Origin: CAIKMD01 sp963803265
Lineage (GTDB): Bacteria; Pseudomonadota; Alphaproteobacteria; ATCC43930; CGMCC-115725
NCBI GenBank assembly: GCA_963803265.1
Contig: CAWDLZ010000004.1
Span: 124,001 to 188,000 of the forward strand
DNA length: 64,000 nt
Reading direction: 5' to 3'
This document shows, piece after piece, positions 1 to 9,330 of this stretch. A program made the translations under genes and the position numbers. The notes beneath the pieces are model-generated. The model ran no database searches and was not told the origin of the DNA. It saw only the letters and a list, made by a program, of their open reading frames with translations. Position 1 is the first letter of the stretch. Every line of letters starts with the position of its first letter.

Positions 1-714
1 CGGGCGATCGCCGCTCGGCGCCGCCTCCCGCTTGCCGAGGAGCTGAATGTAAGAGGCGTGCGTCGGCGCGAAATGATAGGCATCGGCGCTGTTCTCGATC
101 TGCAGCTTCCAATTGCCGCTATAGCTGTAGGTCACGGCGCCCGGTACGATCTCGAGCCCGTCGGCGCCCTGATCGACCACCAGATCGATGAAGCGCCGCG
201 CATCGCCGAGATGCTCATCGAGCGGCAGCACGTCGGGATTGAGGCTCGCGAACAAGAAGCCGCGATAATTGCCGATCCGCGCGACCGGGCGGAGATTGTG
301 ATCCTCGCGCGCGAAGGCCGCCGTGTAGGCGCCCTCTGCCTGGGCCGGAATGGCGACATTGCGGCCACCGTTGTCGTAGGACCAGCCGTGATAAGGGCAG
401 ACATGAAATTTGCGGTTGCCGGCGGCGACGTGGCAGACCAGCGAGCCGCGATGGCGGCACGCATTGAGGAAACAGCCGATTTTGCCGGCGCTATCGCGCG
501 TCACGATGACCGGCTGGCGCCCGATGAAGGTGGTGAAAAAATCGTCCGGCTTCGCCACTTGGCATTCGAGCCCGATGAAGACCCAGTTGCCCTCGAAGAT
601 ATGCTTCAGCTCCAATTCGCAGATGTCTTCGCGGCGAAAGACATCCGCGTGGACCCGGAACAAGCCGTCGTGCGGCCGGTCGTCGATCAACGCCTCGATT
701 TCCGTCGGTCTCAT
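1..714 (-). CDS. Rieske aromatic ring-hydroxylating dioxygenase, alpha subunit (partial, C-terminus off window)
   Basis: The N-terminal 238 codons are visible, read leftwards from ATG at 714; the usual length of about 430-460 residues means nearly half is missing. The Rieske [2Fe-2S] ligands are plain: CRHRG at about residues 87-91 and CPYHGW about 20 residues later. Benzoate/toluate/anthranilate-type alpha subunits (BenA/XylX/AntA class) have this layout and pass electrons from a reductase to a mononuclear iron that dihydroxylates the ring. The start of the iron domain (ENSADAYHFAPTH, with the D-x2-H-x4-H pattern) is also present. It lies just downstream of, and co-directional with, the AAHS-like transporter gene, so uptake and ring hydroxylation may be linked. 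The exact substrate cannot be read from the sequence. Confidence 0.88.
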   Translation of the reverse strand, partial: MRPTEIEALIDDRPHDGLFRVHADVFRREDICELELKHIFEGNWVFIGLECQVAKPDDFFTTFIGRQPVIVTRDSAGKIGCFLNACRHRGSLVCHVAAGNRKFHVCPYHGWSYDNGGRNVAIPAQAEGAYTAAFAREDHNLRPVARIGNYRGFLFASLNPDVLPLDEHLGDARRFIDLVVDQGADGLEIVPGAVTYSYSGNWKLQIENSADAYHFAPTHASYIQLLGKREAAPSGDRP

Positions 715-730
715 CGAGTGTCTCCTTCAG

Positions 731-2053
731 TCACGCGTCAGCGCCGGTATTGGCGCGGCTCGTGAGGAACATCGCGGCGGCGGCGACAAACTCGGATGAG
801 GCGATGGTGCGGAGTATCGAAGACAACTCCCAGTGCGCCGCCACCATCGCCGAGCCGACGAGCGGCGCGACGAACGCACCCGCCCGACCGATGCCCAGCG
901 CCCAGCCAATTCCGGTCGAGCGCACCGAGGTTGGATAGATCGCGCCGGCATAGGCGCTCGTGCCTCCGTTCCCCCCTGAGACGAAGAATCCGATTACCAT
1001 TAGCGCGCCCGCGACCAACCAGCCGGAATCGAGGAACGAGCCGAGAAACGTCATCGCGACGCCGGCGATGACGAACCCCGCGCCAAGAACATGGGGCGCG
1101 CCGAACCGGTCGATCACGAAACCAAGCAGCGCGACGCCGATCGGACCGCCGATACCGAACATGCCCACTGTGGTGGCGGCAGTTTCGATCGACATGCCGG
1201 TGCCGGTGAACAGCGTCGGCAACCAGGTTATGATGAAGTAAAGCACGAGCAAATTCGTGAATACTGACAGCCAGAGAAGCAAGGTATACGCGGCGCGCCC
1301 GCCCGCGAAAAGCTGCCCGACCGGCGTGCCCTTGGCGGCGGTTTCGGATAACACGAATTGCACGTTGTCGGGAAAGCGCAGCTTGGGGTCGAGCTTGCCG
1401 AGGATGCGCGCAATCTCGGCACCGGGCGCCTTGGTGAGCACCAAATAGCGGATCAATTCCGGCAATTGCTGCGCCACCAGAATCAGAAGCACGAGCGGCA
1501 CGGCGCCACCGACGAAAAACAGCAATTCCCAACCCCAGCGCGGCAGGAAGAACGCAGTGACGAAGCCTGCCGAGCCCGCGCCAATCGCGAAGCCGACGCC
1601 ACACAGCATGATCACCGTGGCGCGGACCCGGCGCGGGAAATATTCCGAAATCAGGGCGTATGCGATGGGTCCGCCGCCGCCGAGCGCGAGCCCCGCCAGA
1701 AAACGCAGAACCATCATAGGCTCGACCGAGCGCGAGAAGCCGGTAACAAAGGTTAGGACGCTGAAACTGGACACGCACATCATCAGCGCGCGCCGGCGGC
1801 CGAGCCGGTCGGCCAATATGCCCATGCCCATCGCGCCCAATGCGATGCCAAGCGCGCCGGCGCTGAACAAGGGCCCGAGCGCGACGCGGTCGATCCTCCA
1901 CTCGCGCAGCAGCGCCGGGGCGAGATAACCCGTCACCTGGGAATCGAGACCGTCGAGGAACAAGAAGACCGTACAGAGGGTGAAGGTCACGATCTGGAAC
2001 CGGCAGAGCTTTTGCCGGTCGATGATCCCGGCGATATCGACCGACTCTGACAT
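731..2053 (-). CDS. MFS transporter, aromatic acid:H+ symporter (AAHS)-like
   Basis: A 440-residue inner-membrane major facilitator with about 12 hydrophobic segments. The motif FLDGLDSQ in helix 1 resembles the DGxD signature of AAHS carriers such as PcaK/BenK, and ADRLGRRR is the MFS loop 2-3 motif. The start at 2053 is preferred over an upstream ATG at 2116 because GGGAGGGG lies just upstream and the protein then begins MSESVDIAG, directly before helix 1. Its 3' end is 16 bases from the start of the Rieske alpha gene, which suggests co-transcription. Import of a benzoate-like or related aromatic acid is inferred from family and context. Confidence 0.88.
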   Translation of the reverse strand: MSESVDIAGIIDRQKLCRFQIVTFTLCTVFLFLDGLDSQVTGYLAPALLREWRIDRVALGPLFSAGALGIALGAMGMGILADRLGRRRALMMCVSSFSVLTFVTGFSRSVEPMMVLRFLAGLALGGGGPIAYALISEYFPRRVRATVIMLCGVGFAIGAGSAGFVTAFFLPRWGWELLFFVGGAVPLVLLILVAQQLPELIRYLVLTKAPGAEIARILGKLDPKLRFPDNVQFVLSETAAKGTPVGQLFAGGRAAYTLLLWLSVFTNLLVLYFIITWLPTLFTGTGMSIETAATTVGMFGIGGPIGVALLGFVIDRFGAPHVLGAGFVIAGVAMTFLGSFLDSGWLVAGALMVIGFFVSGGNGGTSAYAGAIYPTSVRSTGIGWALGIGRAGAFVAPLVGSAMVAAHWELSSILRTIASSEFVAAAAMFLTSRANTGADA

Positions 2054-2125
2054 CGCGGCCCCTCCCTGTCCGCTGCGATCAGCGGGGCGGGGCGCCTTTC
2101 CCCGGCGGCCCGTCACTCGCGAGCG

Positions 2126-3196
2126 TCAACGCTGGCCGAAAATCGCCGTCACTTTGGTAGCGTTGAATATGTAGGTCGGCAGAATGTCCGACCAGACGAC
2201 TTTTTGATTGAGCTCTTGCATCGCGCCCATGAGCGCAAACCAGTTGAGGGTCTCTTGCCCGCCGCAGTCCTCGATCTGGTCGAGGGTCATTTTTTGCCAG
2301 CTGCCATAATCGCCCTTCACCATGGCATCGTAGAGTTTCATGTCGGTTGCGATGTCGGGCACCATGCGCCACGTCTTCTTCGTTAGAAAGGAATGCGACC
2401 AGCTCGACGACGCCATCAGCGCGACGCGGTAGGGGCTCTCGCGCGCGATCTGCGCTACCGCACGGCCGAGCGCGAAGCACCGCCGCGGATTGGGCGAGTG
2501 CGGATCGGGCGGCGGTTTGTGGCCGAGATTCTCGGCAAAGCCACGATAGCCGATGACCTCGCTCCCGTAGCAGTTGATCGAGCATGGAACGATTTTGAAC
2601 GGGAAGCCCTGACGGTAATAGTCGAGATAGAGTGCCGCGTTGAGGAAGGCATGGGGCAGGCCAGGATGCTCGTTCGGCACATAGGAATAGGAAATGTCGA
2701 AGTCGCGATCGAGCAGCTTATTGACAAAATACTTCGCTGCTTCGCGGTGGAAGTGAAGCTTGAACTCAAAATCCATTGGCTCGTTCCAGACATTGGGCTT
2801 GCCCTTCATCGAGCCCAACTCCGACGCCTGTTGCCACGGCTTCACGGTCAAGTCGCCGTCATAGGCCATGATGCAGAAAGGCGGGATGATGCCCTCCTTG
2901 TAATTCTCGTATTGGTCGTCGCCCCACATGAAAATGAAGTCGGGCTTGAACTCGTCGAGCGCGGCCCTAGCCCTGCGGAAATCGGCGAGCATCGCCTCGT
3001 GGTGCGCCGCGCCGGCGAGCGCACCTTTGTCGTTGCCCCACTCCTTGCGCATCCCCTCGGGCCATTTCGACTGGTCCTTCGCCGAGTCCGGAATGTTCGG
3101 ATCGTTGAGACGGACGCTCAGCAAGAACGCCATATCATGCTTCGGCCGGCTGAACAGCGGCGAGTGCGATATTCCCAATCCCAGAACTTCACCCAT
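2126..3196 (-). CDS. Class III extradiol ring-cleavage dioxygenase, LigB-like
   Basis: A 356-residue protein starting MGEVLGLGISHSPLF, the usual N-terminal signature of LigB-type catalytic subunits, in which an early His helps to bind non-haem Fe(II). Further conserved-looking patches are FMWGDDQYEN, YVPNEHPGLPHAFLNAAL and ALMASSSWSHSFL, which supply the other expected acidic and histidine residues. The family cleaves catecholic or hydroxylated rings next to the diol, following the Rieske step. GAGGAG precedes the ATG. It is transcribed towards the AAHS transporter (73 bases away), in a likely operon with it and the Rieske alpha gene. No separate LigA-type small subunit is seen. Confidence 0.85.
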   Translation of the reverse strand: MGEVLGLGISHSPLFSRPKHDMAFLLSVRLNDPNIPDSAKDQSKWPEGMRKEWGNDKGALAGAAHHEAMLADFRRARAALDEFKPDFIFMWGDDQYENYKEGIIPPFCIMAYDGDLTVKPWQQASELGSMKGKPNVWNEPMDFEFKLHFHREAAKYFVNKLLDRDFDISYSYVPNEHPGLPHAFLNAALYLDYYRQGFPFKIVPCSINCYGSEVIGYRGFAENLGHKPPPDPHSPNPRRCFALGRAVAQIARESPYRVALMASSSWSHSFLTKKTWRMVPDIATDMKLYDAMVKGDYGSWQKMTLDQIEDCGGQETLNWFALMGAMQELNQKVVWSDILPTYIFNATKVTAIFGQR

Positions 3197-3367
3197 GGCG
3201 CGATCTCCTCGAAGGACCAGTGCAGACTATAAATTAGACCTCCGCGCCGCCTATTGCCAGCCTCGCGCGCGATCCGGCGGCCGAGGCAGGCGGTTGTCGG
3301 CTGGCCGAGCCTGCCTTAAGCTGGCTGAAAACGGGCTCGACCCGCCCAATGAAGCCGAGGCGCCTCG

Positions 3368-4273
3368 ATGAACATCGCTCTTGCTGAATTGCCATGGCCG
3401 TTCCTGGCGGAGACTCGCGTGGTCGCTCGGGCCGCCGATGGAAATTGGCACGATCTCAGAACCGTCCTGACCGAATCCGGCACCGCCGGCGTGCCCGCGG
3501 CGGAAGGACTGCCGGCGATGCTTGCTTTTCTGTCCTCGCTCAATGCCGCCGGCCGGCACAAGATTCAGCGCCGGCTGGACGAGCGCAAGAACGGCATACC
3601 GAATCCGACCCTGCTCAAGCCGATGGACCCCTTGGCGAAGGTTCTGCTGACCGAGGGCCGCGTGGCGCTCGCCCGATCGAACGATCGGCTGCCGGCCAAA
3701 ATGGTTGTGGGCTTCTCCAAGTTCCAGACCGCGCTCGCCAACCCGGGCGCCGAGGTTCGCCTGCCCGATCCGGCCGCGCATTACGACGCCGAGGCGACGC
3801 TAGCGGTGGTGCTTGGCCGACCCGCATCGCGCGTGACCGCGGGAATCGCGGCACGCAGCATCATCGGCTTCACCCTGATGGTGGAGATCACCCATCGCGA
3901 TATGTTCGACGCAGAGTGGCGTACCAGCAACAGCCTATTCGCCAAGAATTGTCTCGGCCTATCGCCGCTCGGCCCGAGCGTGTGGATCGCGGGGCTCAAC
4001 GAGCTCGCCGCCTCGACCGAAATCACCCTCAAGCTCAACGACACCCTGCGCCAACGCTTCACCGTTTCCGATTTCGCGCACAGCGTGGCGAATGCCGTCA
4101 AGGCCTGGTCGCGTTGCGTGCTCGAGCCGGGCGACATGGTCGCGCTAGGCGCCGCGATCGCGACGCCGCGTGCCGGCAACGATGTGGATTCGCCAGTCCC
4201 GATTGTCGCCGGCGACCGCATCGAAGTTTCCTGCCCGGCCATAGGCGTCTTGAAGGCGCGCTTTTCGTCCTAA
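3368..4273 (+). CDS. Fumarylacetoacetate hydrolase-fold protein (2-oxo-alkenoate hydratase/decarboxylase type)
   Basis: A 301-residue protein of the FAH superfamily. The N-terminal half is degenerate, and the C-terminal half carries the fold's acidic metal-site pattern around HYDAEATLAVVLGRP and FTLMVEITHRDMFD. It lacks the usual TGTPxGV loop (here GAAIATPRAGN), so it is closer to the divergent FAH-fold hydratase or hydrolase group than to a classical FAH. It starts 171 bases from the divergent LigB-like gene and is followed after 21 bases by a second FAH-fold gene. In meta-cleavage pathways such enzymes process the ring-opened keto-acid. The exact reaction is not determinable here. Confidence 0.75.
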   Translation: MNIALAELPWPFLAETRVVARAADGNWHDLRTVLTESGTAGVPAAEGLPAMLAFLSSLNAAGRHKIQRRLDERKNGIPNPTLLKPMDPLAKVLLTEGRVALARSNDRLPAKMVVGFSKFQTALANPGAEVRLPDPAAHYDAEATLAVVLGRPASRVTAGIAARSIIGFTLMVEITHRDMFDAEWRTSNSLFAKNCLGLSPLGPSVWIAGLNELAASTEITLKLNDTLRQRFTVSDFAHSVANAVKAWSRCVLEPGDMVALGAAIATPRAGNDVDSPVPIVAGDRIEVSCPAIGVLKARFSS

Positions 4274-4294
4274 GGGATCCGGGAGAGAATAAAC

Positions 4295-5284
4295 ATGCGC
4301 TTTGTCACCTTTGCTCCGTCGCCATCGATCGAACGCTTCGGCATCCTTTTGTTCGATGGATCAATCCTCGATGTCGAAGGCGGCTTTGCCGCTCATCTCG
4401 CCCGCGATGTGCCGCTCGAGCGTGCCGGCGCGTTGGCCCGCGCCATGGCGCCGCCGGATGCGCAGAATTTCATCGCAAATGGAGCGATTGCGCTCGATGC
4501 CGCGCGCCGGACGGTCGCCTTCGCCGAGGAAGCGTTGCGCGCGGGCTCGAGGCCTTTGGGTCCGCGTGGCGAGAACATCGTCTTCGCTGCGAGCGAGGTG
4601 AAGCTGCTAGCGCCGGTGCCGCGGCCGAGGAAATTTATCGCCGCCGGCAAGAACTATTTCGAGCATCAAGACGAAATGGGCCGTCCCCCCGAATCGAAAG
4701 CGCCGCTCATACCCATCGCCCACGTCCAGTTCGCATCGACCGTGGTCGGCCCGGACGCCACGGTTCCGATCCCGCCGGAAACGAAGCATCTCGATTACGA
4801 GGTCGAGATCGCCGTGGTGATCGGCCGCCCGGCTTATTGCGTCGCGCAGGAAAAGGCGCTCGACTATGTCTTCGGCTACACCGTCTTCAACGATCTCTCG
4901 GATCGCGACATGTATCGCGGCGAGGCCAAGAACGGTGGCGGCGTGGGCTTGCTGGGCAAGAACTTCGCGGGCTTCTCGCCGATGGGCCCGTATTTGTGCA
5001 CGCCCGACGAAATCGGCGATCCGCAGCTACTTGCACTCAGGAGCCGGGTCAATGGACAAAGCCGGCAGAATTCGACGGCACAACGGATGATGCACCACAT
5101 CGACAAGCAGATCGCGCATTGGTCGCGCATCGGACTCGAGGCCGGCGACATGCTCGCCACCGGAACGCCGGGCGGCGTCGCCGCCGGCCGTAAGCCCGGT
5201 CAGGAGCAATGGTGGCTCAAGCCCGGCGACCTTGTCGAATGCGAGGTCGACAAGATCGGCACGCTCCGTACCCATATCGCGTAA
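4295..5284 (+). CDS. Fumarylacetoacetate hydrolase family protein
   Basis: A 329-residue protein with the standard FAH C-terminal domain. It has KFIAAGKNYFEH, the metal-ligand segment LDYEVEIAVVIGRP, the signature FGYTVFNDLSDRDMYRG, and LATGTPGGVA near the end. The family cleaves C-C bonds of acylpyruvates or hydrates/isomerises 2-oxo-enoates using Mg2+. It is the second gene of a rightward unit with the preceding FAH-fold protein and the NTF2-like gene 23 bases on, downstream of ring cleavage. A third, unlinked FAH homologue is encoded at 55895-56782. Confidence 0.87.
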   Translation: MRFVTFAPSPSIERFGILLFDGSILDVEGGFAAHLARDVPLERAGALARAMAPPDAQNFIANGAIALDAARRTVAFAEEALRAGSRPLGPRGENIVFAASEVKLLAPVPRPRKFIAAGKNYFEHQDEMGRPPESKAPLIPIAHVQFASTVVGPDATVPIPPETKHLDYEVEIAVVIGRPAYCVAQEKALDYVFGYTVFNDLSDRDMYRGEAKNGGGVGLLGKNFAGFSPMGPYLCTPDEIGDPQLLALRSRVNGQSRQNSTAQRMMHHIDKQIAHWSRIGLEAGDMLATGTPGGVAAGRKPGQEQWWLKPGDLVECEVDKIGTLRTHIA

Positions 5285-5307
5285 CGCACAGACAGAGGAG
5301 AACGACC

Positions 5308-5749
5308 ATGGACGCCAACGAAAGAATGAGAATCGAGCAGGAATGTCGCGATCTGGTGCTGGCGATCACCCAATACGGCGATCACCGCGAAACCGAGAAG
5401 GCGATTGCGCTCTTCGCCGAGGACGGCACCTGGCTGAGGGGCGGAAAGCCCTACAAGGGCCATGCCCAGGATCCGCGAATCCTACAGTCGCGGCTCGACC
5501 ACGCAGCTCACCCGCCATATCAACGGCGGCACTCTGGTCAGGGTGTTGGACGACAACAACGCCGAAAGCGTGACCTATTACGTCGCGCTCCATCACGATC
5601 CGAAGACGGAAAACGCCAAATTGCCGTTGCCGTTCGATCCGCCCTTCAGCATGGGCGAATGGCACGACAAGTTCGTGCGCACGCCCAAGGGCTGGAAGTT
5701 CTCATCGCGGGAAACGAAGCGCCTGTTCGAGCGCCAGGGTGGTCATTGA
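5308..5749 (+). pseudogene. NTF2/SnoaL-like protein, frameshifted
   Basis: The N-terminal half begins at ATG 5308 (RBS GAGGAG at 5295-5300) with MDANERMRIEQECRDL and reads on through AIALFAEDGTWLRGG. The C-terminal half, from IRESYSRGSTTQLTRH to the end at 5749, lies in another frame. A single extra base near 5467-5470 explains the switch: removing one G restores KGHAQIRESY, the normal SnoaL motif. The restored product is about 146 residues, typical of small ring-metabolism NTF2-like proteins (isomerases, or small subunits of ring hydroxylases). It follows the FAH gene by 23 bases. Either a sequencing indel or a real recent mutation is possible. Confidence 0.72.
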
Positions 5750-5820
5750 GAAGCCGCTCGGCAATCCTCTGAGCTGCCGGCATTGCGGGCGGTGCTGACG
5801 CCACCCCGGCGGCGGCCGCC

Positions 5821-7081
5821 TTAAACGGCCGCCAATTTCGGGTAACGGTAGGTTCCGAGCGTCGCCAGCATTGCCGCCGCGATCAACAGCAGCGCCGCGT
5901 TGATGACGAGCATGACGGTGTAGGAGTGATTGAGGTCGAAGGTCAGCCCCATGAAATACGGCCCCAGCCCGACACCGATCGCGAAGGCAGGAAAGATCAA
6001 GCCATAGATTTCCGCGAAGGAGCGGATGCCGAAATAGCGGCTGATGAAGAAGCCCATCATGTCGACCTCAGCGCCGACGCCGAGCCCGCAGAGAATCACC
6101 GCGGCCAGCGGCACGATGCCACCATAGCCCGCCGCGAGCAGCGCGCAGCCAAGCGCCGACAACACCAGGAAACTCGCGGCGACGAGGGGCCCGTTCAGCC
6201 GATCGAGCAGGAAGCCGGCAACCACGCGCCCGATGATGATGGCGATGCCCGCCACGGCGAGCGTGGCCGCCGCCGCGCCTGGCGCGATGCCGCGATCGAT
6301 GAGGAGCGCCACGATATGTGCGAGTGTCCCATTGATCGCGATCGCGCCGAGAAAAAAGATGATTGCAAGGAACCAGAATTGATAGGTTGATTTCGCCGCC
6401 TCGCGAACGGACAGGCCGGGACGCGATCCGCCCTCGCCCGCGCCGGTCATCGTGATGTGATGTCCAGGCGGGTCGCGGAGGAACACACCGACGGCCGGAA
6501 ACGCGAGTACGAAGGCTGTCGCGGCAAGACCGACATAGGCGAGGCGCCAGCCGAAGTAGGAGATGAGGAATTGCGCCAGCAACGGCATCAGCGCAGTGCC
6601 GAGTCCGACGCCGGCCGTGGCGATGCCGAGCGCGAGACCGCGCTCCTTGTCGAACCAGGCCGCAACTGCGCGCGAATACATCATCGGGCCGCCGCAAGAG
6701 CTGGTGAACGACGCGCAAGTATAGATGAGATACATCAACCATACGGCAGGAACTCATCAACGACAAGCAACCGAAGGCGATGGCGAACAGCGCGATTGCC
6801 GGCAGCGCCACCGGCCTGATCCCGAAGCGGTCGATCAAGCCCCCGAACACCGGCGTCGAAATCGTGCTACCGATGCTCGATATCGCCAGTGCCGACGAGA
6901 ACGTGCCCCGGCTCCAGCCCAGGTCTTGTGTGACGGGCACGAGAAACACACCGAAGGTGAACACCATGATCGAGCCCGTTCCGACGGTCAAACCGACGAC
7001 CGACGCGGCCACGACCCACCATCGATTCTGCAGAATGCCCGGTAGCGCCACCGCGATTCCCCCTAATGCATGGGCCGCCAC
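5821..7081 (-). pseudogene. MFS transporter (OFA/monocarboxylate-like), frameshifted
   Basis: Two leftward reading frames together encode one 12-helix MFS protein of about 420 residues. The N-terminal part (from about 7081) contains SIMVFTFGVFLVPVTQDLGW and FGGLIDRFGIRP. The C-terminal part contains LMYLIYTCASFTSSCGG and MMYSRAVAAWFDKERGLALG, the loop typical of oxalate/formate-antiporter-like and monocarboxylate porters. The frame switches at about 6736-6755, consistent with a single missing base. The 5' end is uncertain: a GTG at 7081 is possible but has poorly spaced ribosome binding. It is divergent from the Rieske gene at 7203, so a role in uptake of the pathway substrate is inferred. 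Confidence 0.72.
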
Positions 7082-7202
7082 TCCTTACCGCGCCGCGCTG
7101 GCGGCGTCCATCGCGGCAACTGCGACCCCATTGCCAAATGGCACGGCCAGGTATCAAATCGCGGGAAGGTCGCATGCGGCCTCGCAGCAATGAGACAACG
7201 CC

Positions 7203-8369
7203 ATGAAAAAGAACGAGAACGAGCTTCTCACGCGGTGCGGGCCCGGCACGAAGGCTGGCGAATTGCTGCGCCGGTATTGGTGGCCGATCGCAATCGCCGA
7301 TCATCTCGGCAAGGGACCGCAGATCGTCAAATTGCTGGGCGAGGAATTCGTGCTGTTCCGCGCGGGCAATGGCAGGCTTGGCCTCTTGGACAAACATTGC
7401 AGTCATCGCAGCGCCTCGCTCGAATATGGTCGGGTCGAGCAGGAAGGCTTGCGCTGCTGCTATCACGGCTGGCTCTACGACCCCGACGGCAAGTGCCTCG
7501 ACCAGCCTTGCGAGCCCGCGGCCAGCGAATTCAAGAACAGCATCCGCCACGGTGCGTACGCGGTCCACGAGCTGTCGGGCTTCGTCTTCGCCTATATCGG
7601 GCCGAAGCCGGTTCCGGTATTCCCTAAATACGATCTTCTCCACGACGACAAGTGCAACAAGACGCTGCAGGTCCGCGACATTCACGGCAACTGGCTGCAA
7701 CGCATCGAGAACATGGTGGATTCCCTCCACGTCATGGCGCTCCATGCCAGCGTCTATCCCGAGCTTGCCATGCTGCGCCCCGAGCTGTGCGACTGGACCG
7801 AGCGCGATTATGGGATCGAGATGTATCTCGAATATTCGAATGGCGTGAACGATCGGCACCACTATGCGTTCCCGGCGATCAATCGCGTACAGGTCTGCCG
7901 CTCTGGGCAGGAACCTTACCAGTTCATGCAATGGGTGACGCCAGTCGACGACACGAAAGGTCTATCCTACCAGATCTGGGCTTCCGAGCTGGATGAGGGC
8001 CCCTTCACCACCACCGCGGCCAAGTATCGCTCGAACCCGCCGGGCTCGATCAAGCGGATCGAAGACGGATGGTGGAACATCTGGGACCGCGATCAGGACG
8101 ACGCGGCGGTGGAGAGCCAGGGCCTCGTCACCGATCGCACGCGCGAAAATCTCGGCAGCTCCGACCGCGGCATTGTCATGATGCGCAAGATGGTCAAGCA
8201 ATCGATCGAAGCCGTGGAGCTAGGCAATGACCCGATCAATGTGCGGCGCCACGACCACCCGATCATCGACCTCCACGCCTTCAAGTCCAACCTCGGCGCG
8301 GAGCCGGGAAAGATCCGCAACCCCGAGCTGGGCAAGAAGCTGCAAGTCGTCGCGCCCTTCGATCTTTGA
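7203..8369 (+). CDS. Rieske [2Fe-2S] non-haem iron oxygenase (phthalate-dioxygenase-like)
   Basis: A 388-residue oxygenase. The Rieske ligands are CSHR at about residues 65-68 and CCYHGW at about 84-89. The mononuclear iron motif is ENMVDSLHVMALHA, giving Asp-x2-His-x4-His. The architecture (Rieske domain starting at about residue 25, then a C-terminal iron domain) matches the phthalate 4,5-dioxygenase/LigX/vanillate-demethylase class of homo-oligomeric oxygenases, which hydroxylate or O-demethylate aromatic acids with a separate reductase. No reductase gene is seen in the window. The next gene, an esterase, follows after 43 bases. It is the second Rieske oxygenase of the cluster. Confidence 0.88.
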   Translation: MKKNENELLTRCGPGTKAGELLRRYWWPIAIADHLGKGPQIVKLLGEEFVLFRAGNGRLGLLDKHCSHRSASLEYGRVEQEGLRCCYHGWLYDPDGKCLDQPCEPAASEFKNSIRHGAYAVHELSGFVFAYIGPKPVPVFPKYDLLHDDKCNKTLQVRDIHGNWLQRIENMVDSLHVMALHASVYPELAMLRPELCDWTERDYGIEMYLEYSNGVNDRHHYAFPAINRVQVCRSGQEPYQFMQWVTPVDDTKGLSYQIWASELDEGPFTTTAAKYRSNPPGSIKRIEDGWWNIWDRDQDDAAVESQGLVTDRTRENLGSSDRGIVMMRKMVKQSIEAVELGNDPINVRRHDHPIIDLHAFKSNLGAEPGKIRNPELGKKLQVVAPFDL

Positions 8370-8412
8370 TCGGATCGCGGCAAGCCGCAAAACGAAGGAG
8401 GTGAAATAAACC

Positions 8413-9330
8413 ATGACGCCGCCCGATTCCGTCTCGTCCAATGCCGATATCGCCACCGAAATCCGCCGGCTGGGACGCAACTTCAATCCCGAAATCCTGA
8501 AGGCGACGTACGCGCTCTATGCGCCGCTGCAACAGCGCGCGCCCAAGGGCGGCGTCGAAATCCACAAGGACCAAGCCTATGGCGACGACGAGCGGCACCG
8601 GCTCGACATGTTCGTGCCAGCCAAGAAGCCAGCCAGCCCCTCGCCTATCGTCGTCTATTTTCACGGCGGCGGTTATGTCGCGGGCGAGCGCAGCCCGCTG
8701 CCCGGCTTGATCTACGACAATGTGCCGACCTTCTTCGCGCGCAATGGCATCATCGGCGCCAACGCCACCTACCGCCTGGCGCCGCAGCACAAATGGCCGG
8801 CCGGCGCGGCCGATGTCGGCATGGCCGTCGAGTGGCTGCGGAAGAACGCCGCGCGCTTCGGCGGCGATCCGGAACGCGTCTTCGCCATGGGGCAATCCGC
8901 CGGCGCAACCCATGTCTCGACTTGGACTTTCATGGATCAAGTACATGGCGCGCACGGGCCGCGCATCGCCGGCGCGATCCTGCTCTCGGGCGTCTACGCC
9001 CCGCGCCATCCCGAATTCAGCCCGGAAAGGCCCGCCGAGAACTCGATCGCCTATTACGGCACGGATGAAACCCGATGGATTTCGATGAGCCCCATTTTCA
9101 ATGTGAAGCCGGGCCATCCGCCGGTCTTGATCGCAGTCGCGGAATACGATCCGTATCCCCTGGCATGGTCGTCAGCGGCGCTCGCCGCCGTGCTGGTCAA
9201 ATGCGACAGAAAAATGCCCTGGTTCATCTTTAATCGAAACCACAACCACGTGTCGCCGGCGATGCAGATCAACTCCGCCGTCGACTCCCTCGGCCCCGAG
9301 CTTTTGGAGTTCGTGCGGAGCGCTTCTTGA
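8413..9330 (+). CDS. Alpha/beta hydrolase, hormone-sensitive-lipase (HSL) type esterase
   Basis: A 305-residue hydrolase with the HSL oxyanion motif YFHGGGYVAG, nucleophile elbow GQSAGA, an acidic residue in VAEYDPYP and the catalytic His in NHNHVSPA. It probably hydrolyses a small ester or amide in the aromatic pathway. It follows the Rieske oxygenase gene with a strong RBS (GGAGG about 8 bases before ATG). Its last 62 bases overlap the 3' end of the convergent MetE-like gene. Confidence 0.85.
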   Translation: MTPPDSVSSNADIATEIRRLGRNFNPEILKATYALYAPLQQRAPKGGVEIHKDQAYGDDERHRLDMFVPAKKPASPSPIVVYFHGGGYVAGERSPLPGLIYDNVPTFFARNGIIGANATYRLAPQHKWPAGAADVGMAVEWLRKNAARFGGDPERVFAMGQSAGATHVSTWTFMDQVHGAHGPRIAGAILLSGVYAPRHPEFSPERPAENSIAYYGTDETRWISMSPIFNVKPGHPPVLIAVAEYDPYPLAWSSAALAAVLVKCDRKMPWFIFNRNHNHVSPAMQINSAVDSLGPELLEFVRSAS